Of a stretch of DNA of 64,000 nt, positions 50,541 to 59,580 are shown one piece after another. Below the pieces are notes generated by a model, which made no database searches, had not been told where the DNA came from, and saw only the letters and a program-made list of their open reading frames with translations. Source of the DNA: Neopusillimonas maritima. Lineage in GTDB: Bacteria > Pseudomonadota > Gammaproteobacteria > Burkholderiales > Burkholderiaceae_B. Each line of letters opens with the position of its first letter. Position 1 is the stretch's first letter. The stretch lies in assembly GCF_040930455.2 (NCBI RefSeq), contig NZ_CP170494.1; one strand, written 5' to 3'. A program made the translations under genes and the position numbers.

Positions 50541-51974
50541 ATGAAAGATTTTTGGCAGACCTGTATTCAACGCCTGGAGCAAGACCTACCCCCGCAGCAA
50601 ATCAGTGCCTGGATTCGTCCTCTGGTTCCGCTGGAGTACGACGAGTCCAAGGCGTTGTTGCGCGTGTCTGCGCCGAACCGTTTCAAGCTCGACTGGGTTC
50701 GCAAGAATTTTTCTCGTCAAATTGAAACCCTGGCAACGGAATGGTACGACCAGCCCGTGCAGGTGTCGTTCGAACTGGCAGCGTCGGGCAACCGCGCGGC
50801 ACCCACGGCGCGCCCGCCCTCGGCACCCGCTACCCCGGCTTCGGTGCTGAATGCGGAGCCGGCGCTTACCGAGTCTTCCGCCATGGCACCCGAACCGGCT
50901 GCGCCCGCGCCCTCTCCGTTGGCGGCCGCCACGGTTGATTCGGTTTACGATCGCTCCAGGTTGAACACCGATTTAACCTTCGACAACTTCGTTACCGGTA
51001 AAGCCAACCAGTTGGCCCGCGCGGCTGCGCTGCAAGTGGCCGAAAACCCCGGCATATCTTATAACCCGCTGTTCTTGTATGGCGGCGTGGGTTTGGGTAA
51101 AACCCACCTGATTCACGCTATTGGCAACGCCCTGTTGAAGGCCGACAAAGCCGCCAGGGTGCGTTATGTGCATGCCGACCAGTACGTGTCCGATGTGGTG
51201 AAGGCCTACCAGCGTAAGGCCTTCGATGAATTCAAGCGTTATTACCATTCGCTCGATTTATTGCTTATCGACGATATTCAATTCTTCGCGGGCAAGAACC
51301 GCACGCAGGAAGAGTTTTTCTATGCGTTTGAAGCCATGGTGGCCAAACGCAAACAAATTATTATTACGTCCGACACCTACCCCAAGGAATTGTCGAATAT
51401 CGACAGTCGCCTTATCTCGCGCTTCGACTCGGGCTTAACCGTGGCCATAGAGCCGCCCGAGCTGGAAATGCGCGTGGCCATTTTGCTGCGCAAGGCCGAT
51501 GTGGAAGGCATGGCCATGCCTGAAGATGTGGCCTTCTTTATTGCCAAGCATTTGCGCAGCAATGTGCGTGAGCTGGAAGGTGCCCTGCGTAAAGTATTGG
51601 CTTATGCGCGTTTTCACGGCCGCGATGTATTGTCGGTGGAAGTGTGCAAAGACGCCCTGAAAGACCTGCTGTCGGTGTCCAACGGGCAAATTACGGTGGA
51701 AAACATTCAGAAAACCGTGGCCGATTATTACAAAATCAAAGTGGCTGATATGTATTCCAAACGGCGGCCGGCAAACATTGCCATGCCGCGTCAGGTGGCC
51801 ATGTACCTGGCCAAAGAATTAACGCAGAAAAGCTTGCCTGAAATCGGCGATCTGTTCGGCGGGCGGGATCACACGACGGTGCTGCATGCCGTTCGAAAAA
51901 TTTCCGAAGCGAGGTCAAAAAACCCAGAACTCAATCATGCTTTGCATGTGTTGGAACAAACCCTAAAAGGATAA
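50541..51974 (+). CDS. dnaA: chromosomal replication initiator DnaA
   Basis: A 477-residue DnaA starting MKDFWQTCIQRLEQDLPPQQ at 50541. An upstream in-frame GTG at 50487 lies inside the DnaA box and is unlikely. Domain I is followed by an Ala/Pro-rich linker (about 95-145), the AAA+ domain (NPLFLYGGVGLGKTHL, LLLIDDIQFFAGK) and the C-terminal DNA-binding domain with GGRDHTTVLHAVRKI. It melts oriC to start replication. dnaN follows 2 bases later. Confidence 0.98.
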   Translation: MKDFWQTCIQRLEQDLPPQQISAWIRPLVPLEYDESKALLRVSAPNRFKLDWVRKNFSRQIETLATEWYDQPVQVSFELAASGNRAAPTARPPSAPATPASVLNAEPALTESSAMAPEPAAPAPSPLAAATVDSVYDRSRLNTDLTFDNFVTGKANQLARAAALQVAENPGISYNPLFLYGGVGLGKTHLIHAIGNALLKADKAARVRYVHADQYVSDVVKAYQRKAFDEFKRYYHSLDLLLIDDIQFFAGKNRTQEEFFYAFEAMVAKRKQIIITSDTYPKELSNIDSRLISRFDSGLTVAIEPPELEMRVAILLRKADVEGMAMPEDVAFFIAKHLRSNVRELEGALRKVLAYARFHGRDVLSVEVCKDALKDLLSVSNGQITVENIQKTVADYYKIKVADMYSKRRPANIAMPRQVAMYLAKELTQKSLPEIGDLFGGRDHTTVLHAVRKISEARSKNPELNHALHVLEQTLKG

Positions 51975-51976
51975 TC

Positions 51977-53083
51977 ATGCAATTCGTACAAACAACAAGA
52001 GATGCGTTGCTGAAACCGTTGTCTACGGTGGCCGGCATTGTTGAGCGTCGCAATACCATGCCTATTCTGGCTAATGTATTGTTGCGCAAGGAAGGCAACA
52101 GTGTGTCGTTTTTGGCCACCGATTTGGAAGTACAAATTACCACGCACGCCGATTTCGGCGTGGGCGATGAATCGGAATCCACCACGGTGGCGGCGCGCAA
52201 GCTAATGGACATTTTGCGCGCCCTGCCCGAAGATGAAATCAGCTTAAGCCTTACTAGTGGCAAGTTGAACATTCAGTCGGGCAAAAGCCGTTTTGCGTTG
52301 CAAACCTTGTCGGCCAACGATTACCCCACGGTGTCGCAGCCGGAACAGTTCGACGTGTCGTTTTCATTAGCGCAAAAAACACTGAAGCAGCTGTTTAACC
52401 AGGTGCATTTTTCCATGGCCCAGCAAGACATTCGTTACTACCTGAATGGCTTGCTGTTTGTGTTCGAACCCGGTTTCGTGCGCGCCGTGGCCACCGACGG
52501 CCACCGCCTGGCCCATAGCGCCACGGCGGCCGAAGGCATTACCCAGAAGCACGACGTGATCGTGCCGCGCAAAACCGTATTGGAAATGCAGCGCCTGCTG
52601 GGTGAAACCGACGACCCCGTGCAAATCGATGTGTCCTCGGGGCAGATTCGTTTCCGTTTCAACGATGTCGAACTCATTTCCAAACTGGTGGAAGGCAAGT
52701 TCCCCGATTACACCCGTGTGATCCCCACCACCTATACACGCCATTTCATGGTCTACCGCGAGCGTTTGCAGGGCAGTATGCAACGTGCCGCCATTCTGAC
52801 CACCGACAAGTTGAAAGGCGTGCGTTTCCAGTTGGGCGACAACGTGCTGAAAGTGTCTTCTTCCAACGCCGAACAGGAAGAAGCCCAGGAAGAAATCGAC
52901 GTCGATTACAGCCACGAACCCCTGGATGTGGGTTTTAACGTAAGCTACCTGCTGGACGTACTGGCCAACATGAAGTCGGACATGGTGCGCTGGTCGGTTC
53001 AACCCGACGCCAACGCGTCTGCACTTATTACATCGCCCGACGACGAGCATTTCAAATACGTCGTCATGCCGATGCGCATTTAA
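51977..53083 (+). CDS. dnaN: DNA polymerase III beta clamp
   Basis: A 368-residue three-domain sliding clamp. It begins MQFVQTTRDALLKPLSTVAG and holds RNTMPILANVLL and ATDGHRLAHS; the C-terminus YVVMPMRI contributes to the partner-binding cleft. It is co-transcribed with dnaA and gyrB. No recF lies between dnaN and gyrB. Confidence 0.98.
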   Translation: MQFVQTTRDALLKPLSTVAGIVERRNTMPILANVLLRKEGNSVSFLATDLEVQITTHADFGVGDESESTTVAARKLMDILRALPEDEISLSLTSGKLNIQSGKSRFALQTLSANDYPTVSQPEQFDVSFSLAQKTLKQLFNQVHFSMAQQDIRYYLNGLLFVFEPGFVRAVATDGHRLAHSATAAEGITQKHDVIVPRKTVLEMQRLLGETDDPVQIDVSSGQIRFRFNDVELISKLVEGKFPDYTRVIPTTYTRHFMVYRERLQGSMQRAAILTTDKLKGVRFQLGDNVLKVSSSNAEQEEAQEEIDVDYSHEPLDVGFNVSYLLDVLANMKSDMVRWSVQPDANASALITSPDDEHFKYVVMPMRI

Positions 53084-53101
53084 TCAAACACAAGGTTTTA
53101 T

Positions 53102-55552
53102 ATGTCAGACTCAACCGTGAATACACCTGAAGTGGATTATGGTGCCGAATCAATCAAAATGCTTAAGGGGCTTGAAGCAGTACGCAAGCGCCCGGGCATG
53201 TACATTGGCGATACGTCCGACGGTACCGGTTTGCACCACATGGTGTTCGAAGTGGTCGACAACGCGATCGACGAAGCGTTGGCCGGCTATTGCGACGACA
53301 TTGTCGTCACCATTCACGCCGACAACAGCATTTCGGTTAGCGACAACGGGCGGGGTATTCCCACCGATATTCACAAAGACGACGAATTCGGCCGCAGTGC
53401 GGCCGAAATCGTGATGACCGAACTGCACGCCGGCGGGAAGTTCGACCACAACTCGTACAAGGTATCCGGGGGTCTGCACGGTGTGGGTGTATCGTGCGTG
53501 AATGCGTTGTCGGAATGGTTGCGCCTGACTATATGGCGTAACGGCGAAACCCATGAAATGGAGTTTCGTCGTGGCGAGCGGGTTGAGCCTTTGCACGTTA
53601 CGGGCACCACTACACAGCAAGGTACGCGGGTGCACTTCCTGGCCGATGACACCATTTTCGAGAACGTCGAGTACCACCACGATATTCTGGCCAAGCGCCT
53701 GCGCGAACTGTCGTTCCTGAATAACGGCGTGAAAATTCGCCTGATTGACGAACGCGACGGCAAGGAAGACAACTTCGCCTTCTCGGGTGGGGTGAAAGGG
53801 TTCGTGGAATACATTAACCGCACGAAAACCGCCCTGCATTCGAACGTATTTGCGGTGAGCACTGAGTCGAAAGTGAACGAGGAGCACATTGGCGTTGACG
53901 TGGCCATGCAATGGAACGACAGCTACTCGGAAACGGTATTGTGCTTTACCAATAACATTCCCCAGCGCGACGGCGGCACCCACTTAACCGGTTTGCGCGC
54001 CGCCATGACGCGTGTGTTGAACAAATACATTGCCGACAACGAATTGGCCAAGAAAGCCAAAATCGACACCACCGGTGACGACATGCGCGAAGGCCTGGCC
54101 TGCGTGTTGTCGGTGAAAGTACCCGACCCGAAATTCAGCAGCCAAACCAAAGACAAGCTGGTTTCCAGTGAAGTACGCCCCGCCGTTGAAGAGGCTGTGG
54201 CCCGTACGCTGGAAACGTGGCTGCTTGAAAACCCGAACGACGCCAAGGCGCTGTGCAACAAAATTATTGACGCCGCCCGGGCACGCGACGCCGCCCGCCG
54301 CGCACGTGAAATGACACGCCGTAAAAGCGTGCTGGAAGGCGCGGGCCTGCCCGGTAAACTGGCCGACTGCCAGGAAAAAGACCCGGCGCTCAGCGAAATA
54401 TACATTGTGGAGGGTGACTCGGCCGGGGGCTCCGCCAAACAAGGGCGCGATCGCAAATTCCAGGCTATTTTGCCCCTGCGCGGTAAAGTGCTGAACGTGG
54501 AAAAAGCGCGCTTCGATCGCCTGATTGCCAGCGAAGCCATTACCACCCTTATTACGGCGTTGGGTACCAGCATTGGGCCCGATTTCAATATTGAGAAACT
54601 GCGTTACCACCGCATCATTATCATGACCGACGCCGACGTTGACGGCGCGCATATTCGTACCTTGCTGCTGACGCTTTTCTATCGGCAAATGCCGGAACTG
54701 GTGGCGCGTGGGCACATTTACATTGCCCAGCCGCCCTTGTACAAAGTGAAGATGGGCCGCGACGAGCGTTACCTGCAAGACGACCACGAAGAAGCCAAGT
54801 ACATGATGGAAGTGGCGCTGAAAGACACCGCGCTCACCCCACGTGAAGGTGCCGAGCCCATTACCGGTGATGCCTTGTCGGAACTGGCACGCCAGTATAT
54901 TTTGGCTGATGCGGTGATTGAGCGCTTGTCGCGCCAGATGGATGAACAGGCCTTGTCGGCCATGGCCGAGGGCGTGGAAATTCACCTTGACGACGAAACC
55001 CAGGCCAAAGAATCGGCCCAGCGTTTGCAGGACGCGCTGGCGGGCTCTGCGGTGCTAAGCCGCGTAACGGTGGATGCCGAGCAACCGGAAGAAGACGGCC
55101 CATGGCGTTTGGTATTGCGCCGCTTGCATCACGGCAATGTGCGCGTAAGCGTGTTCGACCGCACCTTTGTGCGCGGTGCCGATTATGCGGTGTTGTCGCG
55201 TTCGGCGAAAACCTTCCTTGGCTTGTTGGGCAAAGGGGCGGTGATTCGCCGTGGCGAAGGCGACAAGCAGAAAGAGAAGTATGTCAGTGACTTCCGCCAG
55301 GTGGTGTTGTGGTTGCGTGCCGAAGCCGAGCGTGCGGTAAGCAAGCAGCGCTACAAGGGTCTGGGCGAGATGAACCCGCAACAGTTGTGGGAAACCACGA
55401 TGGATCCGAAGGTGCGACGCTTGTGGCGTGTGCAGATTGAGGATGCGATTGCGGCGGATGAGTTGTTCACCACGCTGATGGGCGATCATGTTGAGCCACG
55501 GCGCGCGTTTATTGAAACGCATGCGTTGCAGGCGGGGAATATTGATACTTGA
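53102..55552 (+). CDS. gyrB: DNA gyrase subunit B
   Basis: An 816-residue GyrB. The GHKL ATPase domain shows VRKRPGMYIGDT, EVVDNAIDEALAG and SGGLHGVGVSCVNALS. The Toprim domain has IVEGDSAGGSAKQGRDR and TDADVDGAHIRTLLL, and the tail KQRYKGLGEMNPQQLWETTM contacts GyrA. The insert of about 170 residues in the C-terminal half is typical of proteobacterial GyrB. It starts 18 bases after dnaN. Confidence 0.98.
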   Translation: MSDSTVNTPEVDYGAESIKMLKGLEAVRKRPGMYIGDTSDGTGLHHMVFEVVDNAIDEALAGYCDDIVVTIHADNSISVSDNGRGIPTDIHKDDEFGRSAAEIVMTELHAGGKFDHNSYKVSGGLHGVGVSCVNALSEWLRLTIWRNGETHEMEFRRGERVEPLHVTGTTTQQGTRVHFLADDTIFENVEYHHDILAKRLRELSFLNNGVKIRLIDERDGKEDNFAFSGGVKGFVEYINRTKTALHSNVFAVSTESKVNEEHIGVDVAMQWNDSYSETVLCFTNNIPQRDGGTHLTGLRAAMTRVLNKYIADNELAKKAKIDTTGDDMREGLACVLSVKVPDPKFSSQTKDKLVSSEVRPAVEEAVARTLETWLLENPNDAKALCNKIIDAARARDAARRAREMTRRKSVLEGAGLPGKLADCQEKDPALSEIYIVEGDSAGGSAKQGRDRKFQAILPLRGKVLNVEKARFDRLIASEAITTLITALGTSIGPDFNIEKLRYHRIIIMTDADVDGAHIRTLLLTLFYRQMPELVARGHIYIAQPPLYKVKMGRDERYLQDDHEEAKYMMEVALKDTALTPREGAEPITGDALSELARQYILADAVIERLSRQMDEQALSAMAEGVEIHLDDETQAKESAQRLQDALAGSAVLSRVTVDAEQPEEDGPWRLVLRRLHHGNVRVSVFDRTFVRGADYAVLSRSAKTFLGLLGKGAVIRRGEGDKQKEKYVSDFRQVVLWLRAEAERAVSKQRYKGLGEMNPQQLWETTMDPKVRRLWRVQIEDAIAADELFTTLMGDHVEPRRAFIETHALQAGNIDT

Positions 55553-55579
55553 TTGTTTTTTGAGGTGTTTTTGTTTGAG

Positions 55580-55612
55580 TCGGGCTGCCTTTTTGGGTGG
55601 CCCGATTTTCTT
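55580..55612 (+). terminator. terminator of the dnaA–dnaN–gyrB transcript
   Basis: CGGGCTGCC and GGGTGGCCCG form a stem with G-T pairs around a T-rich loop, followed by ATTTTCTTTT. It lies about 30 bases after the gyrB stop. Confidence 0.8.
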
Positions 55613-55618
55613 TTGGGC

Positions 55619-55830
55619 GTCGTTGTGGGGGTGCCGGGCGGCGGGGCCATCGCACGGCCCCTTCGGGGCTACCCGCTGGTTGCTCCTGGCTCGGAGCGGG
55701 CGCGGAACTCGCGGGATCGACCCGGTGGGTCGAAAGCGCCCCGCTCGAACAGGCCGCGCCCTTGGATCTCCGACCCAGGTACAACCAGCGGCGTGCTCAA
55801 AGCTCCACCGCCCGGTACCCCCACAACGAC
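55619..55830. repeat. 212-bp GC-rich palindromic element with 23-bp terminal inverted repeats
   Basis: The left end (55619-55641, starting GTCGTTGTGGGGGTG) and right end (55808-55830) are inverted copies matching at 22 of 23 bases. Inside are further pairs in register: 55673-55682 with 55782-55791 (10/10), 55685-55696 with 55768-55779 (11/12), 55698-55705 with 55754-55761 (8/8), and a central TCGACCC-GGT-GGGTCGA (55717-55733). A separate GGGGCC/GGCCCC hairpin lies in the left arm at about 55643-55661. The whole could fold into one long branched hairpin. It resembles a non-autonomous mobile element or a structured RNA; no gene is seen. The same TTGGG occurs at 55613 and 55831 and might be a target repeat, but with a 1-base offset. 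Confidence 0.85.
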
Positions 55831-56071
55831 TTGGGGTTGCGCATGGGGGAGGATTGTTATAAGTTTTGGTTTTGGTTGGAAAGGAGTTGGGGAGAAATTT
55901 TGAGCTTCTGTTATCGGCCAGGAGCAGACAATCCTCTTATCTGGAATTTTTAGGCTTGCCTAAACGTACACAAGCAGTTGATTACCAATTGGTATGACTA
56001 GACTCAGTCAGGTTAGGCTACCAACCTTAGCCGGTGATGAGTCGTCTATTTATAGTTAGACTTCACAGATC
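55831..56071. other. AT-richer spacer upstream of the HNH gene
   Basis: There is no gene. A G/T-rich stretch (55840-55900) precedes a 12-bp palindrome, TACCAATTGGTA, at about 55984 and the presumed promoter of the HNH gene. No clear -35/-10 pair can be assigned. Confidence 0.35.
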
Positions 56072-56908
56072 ATGCGCGAACCACTACTCCGAATGGAGTT
56101 CTTCGAAACGTATTATTACGCGAATATTGTTCACAATGTGCTCAACGATACGATGCCTTATCTTCGGAATCTGAATAGCTGGCACGAAGGTCGTGAGGCT
56201 TGGCTTTTTCTGCGGCCCTTTCCAAAGTGGAGCGTACTGCATGATTTCGCCCAGTACATCATTGAAGATTTAATCTATGAGCGCCTTCAAGAGGTATCGC
56301 TAGAAGCTATAGAAAACAGCCGCTGGCCCAGCTTGTGGATTGATCAAGCGCTAGCGCACCACCAAATAGAAACACCTGGCTTTCGAGCATGGTTGAAGCA
56401 GGAAAAAATAGATCTTGCAGATGCTTCACAAGACGTTATTCACGACTATCACAACGAGCTTCGCCTCACCGGCGAGTTTGACACGCTCTTGACTCAATTG
56501 ACTAATGAAGTGTTCTATCTCCTGTTTGGGAACAGAGCACTGCTCGCAAAGCTCAATAGCTATGTCTCTGGAGTAGTAGATAGTCTAACGCGAAATGATT
56601 TAGCCATTGAAGAGCGTCATCTGCTGCGGAAGGACGGCATTCCGACACGGACGCACGTCCCAGAGTGGGCAAGGCGGGCCATATACTTCAGAGATCGAGG
56701 AATGTGTGCATCGTGCAATACTGACCTAACAGGCGTCATCTCAATCAACAAAGCTGAGCACTATGATCACATGTTCCCGCTTGCTGCAGGCGGCATCAAC
56801 GACATAACAAATCTTCAATTGTTATGCGCCTCATGCAATCTAAAAAAGGGCCGCCGCATGTTGCCTACGTCGACAAACTACCAGTCGTGGTACGCCAGTG
56901 ATGCCTAA
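56072..56908 (+). CDS. HNH endonuclease
   Basis: A 278-residue protein. Residues 1-195 are mainly helical and not recognised. The C-terminal HNH/zinc domain has C212xxC215, H230-Y-D-H233, N247 and C252xxC255 (MCASC, HYDH, NLQLLCASCN), the full set for a metal-dependent nuclease. It lies alone between the palindromic element and the defence operon, transcribed toward that operon's end. The N-terminal part may be a specificity or sensing domain. A role in defence is suggested by position only. Confidence 0.82.
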   Translation: MREPLLRMEFFETYYYANIVHNVLNDTMPYLRNLNSWHEGREAWLFLRPFPKWSVLHDFAQYIIEDLIYERLQEVSLEAIENSRWPSLWIDQALAHHQIETPGFRAWLKQEKIDLADASQDVIHDYHNELRLTGEFDTLLTQLTNEVFYLLFGNRALLAKLNSYVSGVVDSLTRNDLAIEERHLLRKDGIPTRTHVPEWARRAIYFRDRGMCASCNTDLTGVISINKAEHYDHMFPLAAGGINDITNLQLLCASCNLKKGRRMLPTSTNYQSWYASDA

Positions 56909-57480
56909 CTGTGAATTGACCACGGTTTTGCAGATGGTTTTCAGTTGACTCTGCAGCAATTTGCTGTTCACCACTGAAAAGCCAATCAGATAAAGATCTT
57001 GAATTGCAGTTGTCGCTACAAAACATCTAGCGAGTTGTTCCTATCGAACTACCGCTTTGCTGTGGGAGCTGCCAATAGACAACCGCAGGTGAACTTACGC
57101 GAGCTAGCACAAAGTGGCAGTTCTGTTCATCCTAGATCTCGGTGCGTACGTTCAGAAGTCCGTTGCGTCCAGCACACCAGTAATGGGACTTGCCGAGCGT
57201 ATGAAAACCTCATTTGATTTACGGAACGCATCATTTATAGATTCGGCACAGTGAAGTTTGAATTTTTCTTGACCTCATTCCCTATGAATGAGCACTCAAA
57301 AAATTCAAGTCTCTGAGAACCGGAGCAATAACGTCACATAACGCAAAGCAACTGGTTGCCCAGCACCACGGCACGGGCTCCGACCGAGCAAAAGGTATGT
57401 TGTACTCGCTTGCCCCATATAGCCAGCATTGGATCTCCCACGGAGAGGAAAGGAGCGAGGCAATACGAAGTGTTGATGCG
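56909..57480. other. gene-free spacer between the HNH gene and the AIPR gene
   Basis: 572 bases between convergent genes with no convincing coding frame. An AT-rich imperfect inverted repeat spans 57258-57308 (outer arms TTGAATTTTT and AAAAATTCAA, inner arms TCATTC/GAATGA). It may be a bidirectional terminator or a junction scar. Nothing else is recognised. Confidence 0.5.
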
Positions 57481-59580
57481 TTACGTTCTTTTCAAGAAGT
57501 GCTCCGTATCCTTCAGGATCACGCCCTCCAGACGCCCCTTCTCGATGACCTCCAGCAGCACTGCACACTGCTTTTCGGTTGGAATTTTGAGAGGAATCTG
57601 CATGGCGATCTTGAGCACACCCATTTCCTTTGATGTGAGAACTCCTTTTTCCAGAAGTGCCCTGTTCAAGCGACCCCAATCGACAGACGGAATCGCCAAT
57701 ACTTTCTTCTGAGCTTCGATGCCGTCGTCGATCTTCTGTGTCTTCCTTGCGTTTCGCTCGGTCTCCATTTGCTCATCGAGCGATACCAGTCGATCGAAGA
57801 ACCCTGTGTCCAGACTCGCAGCGATGACGTTGGATTTGGCCTGAATGCGTGTCCAGCATCCCTCCCGCTTGCACCACTCGCTTATGTTCGAAATGCCAGG
57901 GGGAGGATCGGTGATGTCTTCATTTACCACGGATGCGACAGAAGCAATCGCGGTCTCCAGAATTGGATCCACCTTCTGCGCATTCCAGATGGCGAGGAAG
58001 TCGATCGCCTCGTTCCTGCACCTTGCGATCTCAGCAAGCACGGCAAGCGTATAAGCCACAATGTTGGCTCGATATCCGCCGTTGTACCAAGCCTGCGCGG
58101 AAACTATGCGCTCCGTGGCACGGAAAACCATTCCACGAGCGACAGCCCTCTTGAAGTAGAACTCGTTGAAGGTATCCGAAGATTTTTCCCACTCGCTTCC
58201 GATGCGCTTGGCATACTGCGCGAAGTTCTTCTGCGAACCAAGGTTGACCCAGCGAGGGTGCTCATCCCAGACATTCTCGAATTTTGCGAGGTCTGTCTTT
58301 GTGAACATCTGTGGCTTTGGATATTCGGCCTTGAAGCGACGCTGTTCTGCCGGCGTGAGCTTCGACTGCGCATCGGCATACTGACCACGTGCACGCTCAT
58401 AAAACCAGCGCGTCTCGCGGGTGGCTCCTTTCTGTGCCGGTGCCCAGATGCGCCGTGAGAAGTCTTCCATCCGAACATGGAACGGATGATTCGAGAAGAA
58501 GTCGGCAGCATTCACCCTGTTCTGAGTATTGGCGTATTCCGAGATCTTCGGCACGACCATCTCGCTTTGCTGACTGTCGATGACGGAGAGCTTCATCTGG
58601 ACGAATATCCGTGACAAATCCGCCTTGTCCCGTTTCCGCGTGTGGAACAGTGATGCCGTGGTCTGCCCACCATTCACAATCTGAAGGTCGACAACCTTCG
58701 TGATCACCAGACCAGAGTCCGCCGTTTCAGTCTCGACGCGCTGTGCCGTGGCCGTCACCCCGTTGTTGTAGGCAAAGAACATCTCCGGCTCATTCAGGAT
58801 GGTTGCCCGGATACCTTTGTTCACACTTCCACGGGCCTGCAGGAACGTGCGAACGTTCTGCTCAAGCAGGCGTGCTCCGAATTTTCCGTAAAGGGTCGCA
58901 AGAAAATCCGCAGGCATGACCATGAGGAAGGACTGATAGGCATCAGCTCCCAGATGAGCCGGAAGACTGGCGATGCCCTTGCCGAACATCTGCGCGAAGT
59001 CCAGATCGAGCGGCTCCTTGTGACTTCGAGAGCTGCGTTGACGATGAAGCCGCGAGATATCCCATACCTGATAGCTGGCGGGGATACCAGCAACCTCCCC
59101 TTCAGGGAGGCTCTGCACTGTCCCGCTGAGCGTGCGTTCGGAGAGAAGGATCAGGTTAAGTGAGTTGATGCCGCCCGCACGGTCGGCAATCTGTTTGGCA
59201 AGACCGTGCCCAGGCGAAGTGACCTCAAGATCAACCGCAAGATCCCTGTCGATACTTGCCTCGAAAAACCTAGACAGACGTTTAAATGTCGCTTCAAGCT
59301 CCGTCTTTGTCAGGGAAGCCAGCTCGGCACGGGAATCGAAATCAGCGACAAAAAGATCGAGGTTCCCTTCGTCATTAAACCAGTATCCATCTACACGTAT
59401 GCCACCCTGTGGCGGACGATAGTGACACAGCTCGAATCCCTCGGTGAATCCTGTTTCGACAAGTTCGGCTGCAACTGTTTCCATGAACTCATCAAGCTGA
59501 AACCGACCCTTGGCTTCAGCACCTGACAGGAGTTCCTGCCGAAAGTCATGGAAGAATTCATCGGCTGTCTGTTCCATCAA
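57481..59580 (-). CDS. AIPR-domain protein (abortive infection phage resistance)
   Basis: A 699-residue protein with the AIPR signature: the LLEQNVRTFLQARGSVNKGI segment (about 239-257), FFAYNNGVTATA (268-279) and LQIVNGGQTTASLF (299-312). The N-terminal GNLDLFVADF (72-81) is a strand with acidic residues that could belong to a nuclease-like fold. AIPR proteins occur in phage-defence loci, often at the end of modification-linked operons; their biochemical role is unsettled. It overlaps the preceding PD-(D/E)XK gene by 4 bases and is last in the operon. Confidence 0.85.
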   Translation of the reverse strand: MMEQTADEFFHDFRQELLSGAEAKGRFQLDEFMETVAAELVETGFTEGFELCHYRPPQGGIRVDGYWFNDEGNLDLFVADFDSRAELASLTKTELEATFKRLSRFFEASIDRDLAVDLEVTSPGHGLAKQIADRAGGINSLNLILLSERTLSGTVQSLPEGEVAGIPASYQVWDISRLHRQRSSRSHKEPLDLDFAQMFGKGIASLPAHLGADAYQSFLMVMPADFLATLYGKFGARLLEQNVRTFLQARGSVNKGIRATILNEPEMFFAYNNGVTATAQRVETETADSGLVITKVVDLQIVNGGQTTASLFHTRKRDKADLSRIFVQMKLSVIDSQQSEMVVPKISEYANTQNRVNAADFFSNHPFHVRMEDFSRRIWAPAQKGATRETRWFYERARGQYADAQSKLTPAEQRRFKAEYPKPQMFTKTDLAKFENVWDEHPRWVNLGSQKNFAQYAKRIGSEWEKSSDTFNEFYFKRAVARGMVFRATERIVSAQAWYNGGYRANIVAYTLAVLAEIARCRNEAIDFLAIWNAQKVDPILETAIASVASVVNEDITDPPPGISNISEWCKREGCWTRIQAKSNVIAASLDTGFFDRLVSLDEQMETERNARKTQKIDDGIEAQKKVLAIPSVDWGRLNRALLEKGVLTSKEMGVLKIAMQIPLKIPTEKQCAVLLEVIEKGRLEGVILKDTEHFLKRT

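Noticed and set aside
55553..55953. Overlapping rightward reading frames after gyrB that could encode GC-rich proteins
   Set aside because: They run through the terminator and both arms of the palindromic element, have Arg/Gly/Pro-rich composition, no ribosome site and no recognisable family; the DNA symmetry explains the sequence better.
56999..57217. 72-residue frame in the spacer before the AIPR gene
   Set aside because: No ribosome site, no recognisable motif, and composition like non-coding sequence.
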